Below are positions 35,143 through 42,325 of a stretch of 51,439 nucleotides of DNA, one piece after another. The DNA lies in assembly GCA_037139415.1 (NCBI GenBank), contig JBAXGN010000025.1:1-51439 (forward strand), in the 5' to 3' direction. The notes under the pieces were generated by a model. That model did not search any database. It worked only from the letters and a program-made list of their open reading frames with translations, and was not told the origin of the DNA. Position 1 is the stretch's first letter, and each line of letters opens with the position of its first letter. Source of the stretch: Verrucomicrobiota bacterium. Its GTDB lineage: Bacteria > Verrucomicrobiota > Verrucomicrobiia > Limisphaerales > Fontisphaeraceae. The translations under genes were made by a program, and so were the position numbers.

Positions 35143-36792
35143 TCAAGAGATTGGTAAATCCAGGTGGAATTTGGTGCCTTGGCCGGGTTCGGTTTCGAAC
35201 CAGAGTTTCCCCTGATGGTCCTTGACGATGCCGTGGCTGATGGCCAGCCCCAAGCCGGTGCCTTCATGCCGCGATTTGGTGGTGAAGAAGGGATCAAAGA
35301 CCCGCCCCTGAACGTCGGCCGGGATGCCCGTGCCGTGGTCCGCCACCGTAATGCGGATGGCAGCACATCCGATTTCTGATTTCTGATTTCTGATTTCTGA
35401 ATTGGCCAATTCCGCATTCCGCAATCCGCATTCCGCAATCAATTGGGCGGTGAGGGTGATGGTCTTATTATCATCATGGCCCGGATATTTTGCGTTCAAG
35501 GTGTCGCGGGCGTTGGTGAGCAGGTTCATCAACACTTGCTGAATTTGCTGGCTGCGGCAGTTAATGTTCGGCAGGTCTGGCGGCAGCTCGACCTGCAAGG
35601 TGATTTGGTCGCGGCGGATGACGGTGCGGATGAGCGAGAGCGTCTGCTCCACCACATCTTGTATCCGGGCCGGGCTGTGGGATTGCTTCTCCTGCCGGGC
35701 AAATTGCAACAGGTTGCGGACAATGGTGGTCACGCGCTCGGTTTCGTGGATGATTTCCCGGGCGTACTCCTGCGCCTGGCAGTTCGGCTCGGTCCGGTCC
35801 AGGATCAATTGGGCGTAGTTCATCACGCCATTGATGGGGTTGTTGATTTCGTGGGCCACCCCGGCGGCGAGGGTGCCGAGGGATTCGAGTTTCTGCTGCT
35901 GGCGCAAATGGGCTTCCATTGCGGCGCGCTCCTGCTCCATTCGCTTGCGGTCAGTGATGTCTTTATCCACGCCCCGGTACCCTTTGAGATTACCCGCTTC
36001 ATCCAGGATGGGCACCCCATTGGTGAGCAGACAGATGGGTTCACCATTCTGCCGGATATTCCAATTTTCCAGGTCCTTGATAGGCGCCTTGTTGGCCGCG
36101 ATTTCAGCGAAGATTGCGCGAACCCGACGGACTTCATCCGGCGGCATGAAATCGAACGGGGTCTTGCCGATGATGTCTTCAACGACCGGGCCAAAAAAGT
36201 CCAGGCCCTTCTGCGACGTGTAGGTATAGACTAAATCACTGTTCGTCTCCCACACCCAATCGCCCATGCTGAACATGATGTCGCGGAGCCGTGCCTCGCT
36301 CCCGCGCAGCGCCTTTTCCACTTGCTTGCGTTCGGCCAGCTCTTGTTGGAGTTCCTTGGTGCGTGCTGCCACCAGCGCGGCCAGTTGTTCCTTCTCCATC
36401 CGTTGAAGCTGGCTGGCGGCCTTGATCTTGGTCATGGCCCGAATCTGGGCGATGAGTTCGGTCTCGTCGAACGGCTTGGTCAGGAACCCTTCCGCGCCAA
36501 CTTCCAGGGCCTTGACACGGCTCTCCTGATCGGAGCGGAGGGCGGTCAGGAAGAGGACCGGAATCGCTTGCAGCCGCACCTCCGCCTTCAGTCGCCGACA
36601 GACTTCAAAACCGTCCATGTTCGGCATGACAATGTCGAGCAGGATTACGTCGGGGTCCTCGGCGCGCGCCAGTTCGAGCCCACGCAATCCGTTGAGCGCG
36701 GTCAGGACTTTGATGCCGGGCAAGCGGTCCGAAACGACGGCCTGCAGGGCGGTCAGGTTGTCGCGATGGTCGTCAATGGCCAGGATTTTCAT
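35143..36792 (-). CDS. REC-PAS-histidine kinase with repeat-encoded insertion
   Basis: 549 residues, soluble. The receiver (1-125) has D53 in 'VILLDIVMPNMDG' and Lys in 'FLTKPFDE'. A coiled coil follows, then a PAS domain ('LRDIMFSMGDWVWETNSDLV' to 'YRGVDKDITDRKR'), HisKA with H314 in 'AAGVAHEINNPING', and an ATPase with 'LMNLLTNARDTLN', 'VADHGTGIPADV', 'FFTTKSRHEGTGLGL'. It is closely related to the end of the 1225-residue kinase at 42.3-46.0 kb. Residues ~450-474 ('AECGLRNAELANSEIRNQKS') interrupt the ATPase just before the 'DHGTG' box and are encoded by ATTGCGG-type and 'AGAAATC' repeats. The paralogue lacks them, so this is a repeat insertion kept in frame. Confidence 0.93.
   Translation of the reverse strand: MKILAIDDHRDNLTALQAVVSDRLPGIKVLTALNGLRGLELARAEDPDVILLDIVMPNMDGFEVCRRLKAEVRLQAIPVLFLTALRSDQESRVKALEVGAEGFLTKPFDETELIAQIRAMTKIKAASQLQRMEKEQLAALVAARTKELQQELAERKQVEKALRGSEARLRDIMFSMGDWVWETNSDLVYTYTSQKGLDFFGPVVEDIIGKTPFDFMPPDEVRRVRAIFAEIAANKAPIKDLENWNIRQNGEPICLLTNGVPILDEAGNLKGYRGVDKDITDRKRMEQERAAMEAHLRQQQKLESLGTLAAGVAHEINNPINGVMNYAQLILDRTEPNCQAQEYAREIIHETERVTTIVRNLLQFARQEKQSHSPARIQDVVEQTLSLIRTVIRRDQITLQVELPPDLPNINCRSQQIQQVLMNLLTNARDTLNAKYPGHDDNKTITLTAQLIAECGLRNAELANSEIRNQKSEIGCAAIRITVADHGTGIPADVQGRVFDPFFTTKSRHEGTGLGLAISHGIVKDHQGKLWFETEPGQGTKFHLDLPIS
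35370..35442. repeat. Intragenic repeat tract inside a kinase ATPase domain
   Basis: Four 'GATTTCTGATTTCTG'-type units are followed by 'CCGCATTCCGCAATCCGCA'. It is the same vocabulary as the intergenic repeats nearby, but inside and in frame with the kinase gene on the minus strand. Confidence 0.85.
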
Positions 36793-37260
36793 ACGTTGAA
36801 TTGTTTACCACAGACCGAGAGAAATGCGGATTGCGGAATTGGGATTCGTCATAACTGGTGGAGAACAGTGGCATAGGCCGGACCGAAAAAGAAAATTTTA
36901 ACCACGGATTACACAGAGAACACGGATAAGACCAAAAACCTGTTATAAAATCCGAACTGGTCTGGTTTTTATCCGTGCTATTCGTGTAATCCGTGGTTAA
37001 AAGTCCGGAATTGAACCACAGATTACACAGATAGCACGGATAGGACCAAACACCTGTCAGGAAATCCGAAATCCGAAATCCGAAATCCGAAATTGGCTGA
37101 TTTATATCCGTGGTAAAAAGTCCGGAACTGAACCACGGATTACACGAATTACACTGATGAACAACCAGGCGGACCCAAGTCGCTACTGTCTCTGCCAAAT
37201 TTCTCATAAATAAATATTTCCTATCCGTGTGATCCGTGTGATCCGTGGTTAAATGTTTTG
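36793..37260. repeat. Cluster of palindromic CCACGGATTACAC repeats
   Basis: Several arms are visible: 'ACCACGGATTACACAGAGAA' (~36900) with the reverse arm 'GTGCTATTCGTGTAATCCGT' (~36976); a second left arm at ~37016 and a third at ~37133; and reverse arms at ~37108 and 37228-37255 ('ATCCGTGTGATCCGTGTGAT'). 'CCGAAATCCGAAATCCGAAA' lies at ~37065. The segment 36850-37003 is shared with 41962-42114. Open frames here are repeat artefacts. No promoter could be picked out reliably. Confidence 0.85.
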
Positions 37261-40200
37261 TTAGTGCAGCAATTCTTGAATCGTTTTCATCAGTGTGTCG
37301 TACTCAATCGGCTTGGAAATGTAGGCATCAAAGCCGCGGGCCAGGATTTCCTCTCGGTTGCCTTTCATTGCGCTGGCGGTGACGGCTACCACCGGGGTGT
37401 CGCAGAGCGATTCGTCGGCCCGGATCGCGGCCAGCAGCGCGATCCCATCCATGCCGGGCAGCGCGATGTCAGTGAGGATCAGGTCGGGCTGGTGCCCCCT
37501 GGCCTGTTCGATGCCCGCCTGGCCGTTTGCCGCTTCGATGACCAGATAGTGGTCGTTCAATAAGGCGTGGGCGGTGCGCAGGTTGTCGGGATTGTCTTCC
37601 ACCACCAAGACGACCGGTTTGCCGGGACGCGTGGGTCGGCGGCGACGGCGCGGTGGTGTTGGTATGGGCTCCGCTGTCGGCGGCGTGACCATGCGGGCCA
37701 CCGCCGCCAACAAGCCGGCCTTGTTGATGTCGCCCTTCTGAATCAACTGGTGAATATTGTTTCCTTTGAGGAAGCTCAGTTCCTCTTTGGTCACGTGTTT
37801 GGCGGTCAAAATCAAGACGGGTAGATGGGCCGTCCGCTCCGCGCTGCGGATCGTCTTCAACACTTGGAAACCGTCCACGCCCGGCATCATCAGGTCGAGA
37901 ATGATGGCATCGGGCGGGGTTTGCGCGATCTGCGCGAGGGCCTCCTGGCCATTGCGTGCCACCTGCACCCGATACCCTTCGGCCCGGAGGATGTCGGTCA
38001 ATTGAATGATGGCCGGTTCGTTATCCTCGACCACCAGGATGTTTTGTCCCTGGCCGGAGGGGGTGGTCGTTGGTCGCGCGGCGCGTTCCGCCGTCGGCCA
38101 AGTGGTTTCCGCCTGGGTCCCTGGCAATGCCAACGCCAGCGGCAGCCGGAGCGTGAAGGTGGAGCCTTTGCCCGACGTGCTCGCCACGGTAATATCGCCG
38201 CCAAGCAACAGGGCGTAGCGTTTTGCGATGGCGAGGCCAAGCCCGGTGCCGCCGTATTTGCGGGAAGTGCTGTCGTCCGCCTGGCGGAACTCTTCAAAGA
38301 TATGGCCGAACTGATCGGCGGCGATGCCGATACCGGTGTCGGAAACCACGATATGAATTGCGGATTGCGGATTGCGGATTGCGGAATTGGGGGAACTACC
38401 AATTTCGGATTTCGGAGTAACCACTTCGGCGGTGATGGTGACTTGGCCTTGTTCGGTGAATTTGACGGCGTTGCCGAGGAGGTTCTGGAGGATGTGCCGG
38501 CATTTGACGGCGTCGCTGGCGATGAAAGGCAATTTGGCGGGCACTTGGTTGAGTAGGGCGATTTTCTTTTCCAGCGCCTGCGGTTCCAGCATGGCGACGA
38601 GTTCGTCGGCCAGGTCGCGGACGGAAAAGCGGCTGACGCTGACTTCCTCGCGTCCGGCCTCGATGCGCGAGAGGTCCAGAATGCCGTTGATGAGCGACAA
38701 TAGGTTTTTGCCGTTGCGTTCGATGATTTCGAGATAACCATGTTCCTCCACCGGGATGGTGTGGGCCAACCGGCGGTTCAGGACGCCGGCCAGGGCAATC
38801 ACCGAGTTGAGCGGAGTGCGCAATTCGTGGCTCATGTTCGAGAGAAAAGCGCTCTTGAGCCGGTTGGCCTCGTCCAATTGCCGCTTCTGCATCTCCAACT
38901 CAGTATTCTGCTCCGTCACTTCGGTCGCCTGCGCCTCCAGTTCCCGCTTTTGCGCATCGAGTTCACGATTCTGCTGTTCGAGTTTATCCACCAGGTCCTT
39001 GATTTTGCGGAAGGCCAGCACGCCATTCACGCGGGCGGTCAGCACGCTCCAGATTTCGTTTACCAGCCGGATGGCTGACGCGTCATAAGCACGGATGCTG
39101 GCCAGGGAGATGACCGCCGAAACCGTGTGATCGGCCAGCACAGGAATGGTCAGGATTTCCCGTGGTTTGAACTCGCCGCTGACGGTGGCAAAGGTGAAGC
39201 GCGTATCCGCCGGGATCTCCGTGAGGCGCTGAATTTGACGCGTGGCCAGGGCCGCGCCGAATTCGCCCTCAAGCGCCGTGGCGGAAAAGGCGGCGCGCCC
39301 GCCGGTCCCGAGGCCGATAGACTCGAAATGCTCGAAGGCGGTCTTCGCTTCGTTCAAGAAATACACCGCCCCGACCTGCGAACCGGTATGCGCCAGCAGA
39401 CCTTTAAGCAACTCCCGACAGAACGCCTGCACCTCTTCCTCGCGCAGCATAACGCCAGCGAGTTGGGTGGCGTGCTCGTTGATCTTCAGTTCCGTTTGAA
39501 TGACGTCGGCCATTGTATCGAACGAGGTGGAGAGCGCTCCGAATTCATTGGCGGAGGCATACCGGCTGCGCGCCTCCAGCTTGCCTTGCCGGAACTGCTC
39601 GGTAGCCACCGTCAATTCTTTGAGCGGGTCTTTGATGCCTTTTAGCAGAAACCAAACGATGCCCACGCACAGCAGCAGGATAACGGTGACGATGGCGACG
39701 AGTTGGTGGGTCAGCGTGTCGTTCTGCTCCATGGCCGCCTGATAGAATTGATCGCCTTTGTTGCGGGTAAAGTCGTCAATCTTCTGGAGCCGGCTGCGGA
39801 CCACCTCCGCCTGGGCGTTTTGGACGCCGTCAGGGCGGATGCGTGCCTCGGCTTCAGCGGTTTTTCCCGCCTGGAACAGCCGGATGGTCTCCGTGCGCAG
39901 GGCGTTCCACTTCGCAAAATCGTCTTGCAATGCGGTGACATCGTCACGCAGACCCAGGTAACGATCAGACAGGATGTCGAACTGCCGCTCGGCATCGGCG
40001 CGCTTGATCTCAATGCCTTGCAGGGCGGCGGTGGTTTCCTGGTCGTTTTGGGCCAGGAACAGGTCGCGCAGGAACCGGGACATGCCCTCGACGTCCGCCT
40101 CAAGTTTGCCGATGGCCCGGCGAACCTGGAACGGATGGTCGTAGAGTCCTTTGGTCTGCAGCCAGAGAATATCCGACTGCCGCCACGCCTGGGCGCCGAG

Positions 40201-40275
40201 GAGTAGCACCAGCGCAAGGATCAGGCCAAGGCCAAGGCGCAGTTGCGCGCCAATTTTCAAGTCATTCAGTTTCAT
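37261..40275 (-). CDS. Membrane hybrid histidine kinase: 4HB sensor-HAMP-GAF-HisKA-HATPase-REC-REC
   Basis: 1004 residues. Two membrane segments (~12-30 and ~190-212) bracket a helical periplasmic sensor of the chemoreceptor four-helix-bundle type. HAMP ('LKGIKDPLKELTVATEQF'), GAF (~280-420, 'HTGSQVGAVYFLNEA'), and a long coiled coil of 'QKRELEAQ' repeats follow. Then come HisKA with H483 in 'LSNMSHELRTPLN', an ATPase ('LLGNAVKFTEQG', 'VSDTGIGIAADQ', 'GGTGLGLAIAK'), and two receivers ('IILDLMMPGVDG', 'LILTDIALPGMDG'). Residues ~617-641 ('TPKSEIGSSPNSAIRNPQSA') are repeat-encoded and sit just before the 'SDTGIG' box, the same place as in the kinase at 35.1 kb. The first 23 codons also occur as a second, diverged copy upstream. 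Confidence 0.95.
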   Translation of the reverse strand: MKLNDLKIGAQLRLGLGLILALVLLLGAQAWRQSDILWLQTKGLYDHPFQVRRAIGKLEADVEGMSRFLRDLFLAQNDQETTAALQGIEIKRADAERQFDILSDRYLGLRDDVTALQDDFAKWNALRTETIRLFQAGKTAEAEARIRPDGVQNAQAEVVRSRLQKIDDFTRNKGDQFYQAAMEQNDTLTHQLVAIVTVILLLCVGIVWFLLKGIKDPLKELTVATEQFRQGKLEARSRYASANEFGALSTSFDTMADVIQTELKINEHATQLAGVMLREEEVQAFCRELLKGLLAHTGSQVGAVYFLNEAKTAFEHFESIGLGTGGRAAFSATALEGEFGAALATRQIQRLTEIPADTRFTFATVSGEFKPREILTIPVLADHTVSAVISLASIRAYDASAIRLVNEIWSVLTARVNGVLAFRKIKDLVDKLEQQNRELDAQKRELEAQATEVTEQNTELEMQKRQLDEANRLKSAFLSNMSHELRTPLNSVIALAGVLNRRLAHTIPVEEHGYLEIIERNGKNLLSLINGILDLSRIEAGREEVSVSRFSVRDLADELVAMLEPQALEKKIALLNQVPAKLPFIASDAVKCRHILQNLLGNAVKFTEQGQVTITAEVVTPKSEIGSSPNSAIRNPQSAIHIVVSDTGIGIAADQFGHIFEEFRQADDSTSRKYGGTGLGLAIAKRYALLLGGDITVASTSGKGSTFTLRLPLALALPGTQAETTWPTAERAARPTTTPSGQGQNILVVEDNEPAIIQLTDILRAEGYRVQVARNGQEALAQIAQTPPDAIILDLMMPGVDGFQVLKTIRSAERTAHLPVLILTAKHVTKEELSFLKGNNIHQLIQKGDINKAGLLAAVARMVTPPTAEPIPTPPRRRRRPTRPGKPVVLVVEDNPDNLRTAHALLNDHYLVIEAANGQAGIEQARGHQPDLILTDIALPGMDGIALLAAIRADESLCDTPVVAVTASAMKGNREEILARGFDAYISKPIEYDTLMKTIQELLH
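38355..38420. repeat. Intragenic ATTGCGG tract inside a second kinase ATPase domain
   Basis: 'AATTGCGGATTGCGGATTGC' continues as a run of about four 7-nt units, followed by 'AATTTCGGATTTCGG'. In frame with the kinase on the minus strand it encodes 'SAIRNPQSAI'. The position in the domain matches the tract at 35370-35442. Confidence 0.85.
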
Positions 40276-40554
40276 ATCAGTAAATTTTTGACCACGGATT
40301 GCACAGATGGCACGGATGGGGAAACCAATATTTTTTCATATCCGTGTTATCGGTGTCATCCATGGTTAATTGATTTTCTTTCATCATACCAGCGCGAGAA
40401 TCAGGCCAAGGCCAAGGCGCAGTTGCGTGCTGATTTTCAGGTCATTCAGTTTCATATACGTAAAATTTTAACCACGGATTACACAGATGGCACGGATGGG
40501 GAAACCAATATTTTTTCATATCCATGTTATCCGTGGTTAATTGTTTTTCTTTCT
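40276..40554. repeat. Diverged ~170-bp duplication of the kinase 5' end plus its upstream repeat
   Basis: Segment 40206-40375 (first 23 codons of the kinase, then a palindromic repeat) recurs at about 40387-40552. Copy two on the minus strand encodes 'MKLNDLKISTQLRLGLGLIL' and then runs out. The copies differ at roughly one base in ten. Both contain 'GGGGAAACCAATATTTTTTC' between the palindrome arms. Copy two is either a vestige of a second sensor gene or an old tandem duplication. Confidence 0.8.
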
Positions 40555-40926
40555 TCATTGCACGACGCGTTTCCATTGTAACTTGGCGTATTTGAAATTT
40601 AGCAGGAGCGCGAGACGCAACTTTGTTATGGCCAGGTAGCCGGTCATCTGAGCCAGGTGCGTTTCGGTAAATGCTGAAGCGACCTTCGGGTCCACGATGA
40701 CGAGGTCGTCCACGATCAGGTCTGGGACCAATTTGCCGATGGGATGGCTCTTGTATGCCACATCGAACACTTTCTGTTGATTAACCGAATGCCCGCGCTC
40801 CGTCAGTTCAATGACCAGCGCGTTTTCATACAGCTTCTCATCAAGCCCCGGCTTCAATTCGTTCAAAACTGTCATCGCCGCTCCAATAATCTCGCCGCTC
40901 AGTTTTTCATGAATCAATTTTTCCAT
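40555..40926 (-). CDS. GxxExxY family protein
   Basis: 123 residues with the family's eponymous motif in 'KPGLDEKLYENALVIEL' (G-L-D-E-K-L-Y), preceded by 'LSGEIIGAAMTVLNEL' and followed by 'FDVAYKSHPIGKLVPDLIVD' and the C-terminal 'HLAQMTGYLAITKLRLALLL' with 'NFKYAKLQWKRVV'. The PF13366/TIGR04256 family has a PD-(D/E)XK-like fold by prediction and no known function. It is frequent in Verrucomicrobiota and Bacteroidota, often beside repeats. It is bracketed here by palindromic repeats on both sides, which suggests it travels with, or tolerates, them. Confidence 0.9.
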   Translation of the reverse strand: MEKLIHEKLSGEIIGAAMTVLNELKPGLDEKLYENALVIELTERGHSVNQQKVFDVAYKSHPIGKLVPDLIVDDLVIVDPKVASAFTETHLAQMTGYLAITKLRLALLLNFKYAKLQWKRVVQ

Positions 40927-40936
40927 AATGGGAAAT

Positions 40937-41128
40937 TTTTACCACGGATGAGGAACCAAAGAATTTATATTCTGAATCATCGTTTCCATATCCGTGTCAT
41001 TCGTGTCATCCGTGGTTAAAGGTTTTTGTTCATTCTTTTTTTACCACGGATGACACAGATAGCACGGATAGAAAACCGAAGAATTTGTATTCTGAATCAT
41101 CGTCTTTATATCTGTGTTCATCTGTGGT
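40937..41128. repeat. Two palindromic CCACGGATGA-type repeats
   Basis: Left arms at ~40941 ('TACCACGGATGAGG') and ~41043 ('TACCACGGATGACACAGATA'); right arms at ~40992 ('CCGTGTCATTCGTGTCATCC') and ~41108 ('ATCTGTGTTCATCTGTGGTT'). 'GAATTTATATTCTGAATCAT' and 'GAATTTGTATTCTGAATCAT' are shared loops, so the two elements are a recent tandem pair. The stop codon of the next gene (TGA) is at the edge of the second. Confidence 0.8.
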
Positions 41129-41965
41129 TCAAAATTGTTTTCGTTTTTGGAAAATGGGGGCGGGGGGTGCCACGGCGCGCAGGCCGTCGTGCTTGGCTAC
41201 GAGGTCCCGCTCGGCCTCGCCGGTCACCAGGAACCCGCCGGGAGCAAGAGCCCGGCAGACCTTGTCCAGAATTTGTTGCCGAATGTCCATCCGGTAATAG
41301 AACAGCAGGTTGCTGCAAAAGACCAGATCAAAATCCCCGTAAATGCCCGTCGCCGGACTGGCCGAATGCACATCCAAAAGATCGTAGGTGGAGAAATCCA
41401 CCCGGTTTTTGAGCGCGGGGATAATCGCATACGCATCACCCTTGATGATAAAGTATTTCTGAAGGTGTTTCAGCCGCACGTTCTGCACCGCAGCGGTGTC
41501 ATAGACGCCTTGGCGCGCGAACGCCAGCGCGGCCTCGGAAATGTCGGTGGCAATGATTCGTGAGGGAATGGGGCGTCCGCACGCCTGAGCCAAATCCTCC
41601 AGCAGGATGGCGATAGACCAGGCTTCCTGCCCGGCGGCGCAGCCCGCTGACCAGACGCGCAGTTCCGCCTGGCCGGTGGTGCCATTGGCTTCGAGACGGC
41701 TGGGCAGGATCAGTTGTTCGAGCAGGGCAAAGGTAAGCGGGTTCCGAAAGAATTCGCTATACGTGATTTTCAGCGACGCCAGCAACACCTCGGCCTCCAC
41801 GCCATCCTCCGCTAGACGTTGGCGGTAGGCAGCGGCAGTGTTCATGCCAGTGGCCGCCATGCGTTGGGTGATCGCTTTCTGCAAAAACCCCTCATCGTAT
41901 TGGGAAATTGCGGATTCTCCAATTGCGGATTGCGGATTGCGGATTGCGGAATTGGGATTAGTCAT
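41129..41965 (-). CDS. cheR: CheR-type protein-glutamate methyltransferase
   Basis: 278 residues. After a repeat-encoded start ('MTNPNSAIRNPQSAIGES') comes the CheR N-terminal helical domain. Then come 'KITYSEFFRNPLTFALLEQL' (the conserved T-x-F-F-R motif), the SAM site 'LRVWSAGCAAGQEAWSIAIL', 'IIATDISEAALAFARQGVY' (acidic ribose-binding D), and 'FDLVFCSNLLFYYRMDIRQQ' (the N-x-x-x-Y-F-like region). It methylates chemoreceptor glutamates in chemosensory systems. The usual 'GEEPYS' after the glycine loop reads 'GQEAWS', a modest deviation. No cheA, cheW, cheB or receptor gene is in the window. The ATG may be borrowed from the upstream repeat; true initiation could be further in. Confidence 0.9.
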   Translation of the reverse strand: MTNPNSAIRNPQSAIGESAISQYDEGFLQKAITQRMAATGMNTAAAYRQRLAEDGVEAEVLLASLKITYSEFFRNPLTFALLEQLILPSRLEANGTTGQAELRVWSAGCAAGQEAWSIAILLEDLAQACGRPIPSRIIATDISEAALAFARQGVYDTAAVQNVRLKHLQKYFIIKGDAYAIIPALKNRVDFSTYDLLDVHSASPATGIYGDFDLVFCSNLLFYYRMDIRQQILDKVCRALAPGGFLVTGEAERDLVAKHDGLRAVAPPAPIFQKRKQF

Positions 41966-42325
41966 AACTGGTGGAGAACAGTGGCATAGGCCGGACCGGA
42001 AAAGAAAATTTTAACCACGGAGTACACGGATTATACGGATGAGACCAAAAACCTGTTATAAAATCCGAACTGGTCTGGTTTTTATCCGTGCTATTCGTGT
42101 AATCCGTGGTTAAAAAACCGGGGAATAAACCACAGATAAACACAGATGGACACAGATCAGACCAAACGCCGGTTCGCCATTCCGCAATCCGCAATCCGCA
42201 ATCCGCAATAGCCTGGTTTCCATCCGTGGTTAAAAGTCCGGAATTGAACCACGGATTACACCGATAACACGGATAGGACCAAGCACCCGTCCGCCATTCC
42301 GCAATCCGCAATCCGAATTCCGCAT
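41966..42325. repeat. Repeat cluster upstream of cheR, partly a copy of the 36.85-37.0 kb region
   Basis: 'AACTGGTGGAGAACAGTGGC' and 'ATAGGCCGGACCGG' lead into palindrome arms and 'AACCTGTTATAAAATCCGAA', identical in order to 36850-37003. Further arms lie at ~42127 ('ACCACAGATAAACACAGATG') and ~42247 ('ACCACGGATTACACCGATAA'), with ATTGCGG-type tracts at 42176-42210 and 42296-42327. The open frame across this region is repeat-derived. Confidence 0.85.

Noticed and set aside
36773-37207. 144-residue open frame on -
   Set aside because: Made almost entirely of palindromic repeat arms; the similar 'protein' at 41958-42329 reflects shared repeats, not homology of genes.
36793-37260. Possible CRISPR array because of regularly recurring motifs
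   Set aside because: The units are palindromic arms of variable spacing with related, not unique, intervening sequence, and no cas genes are present.
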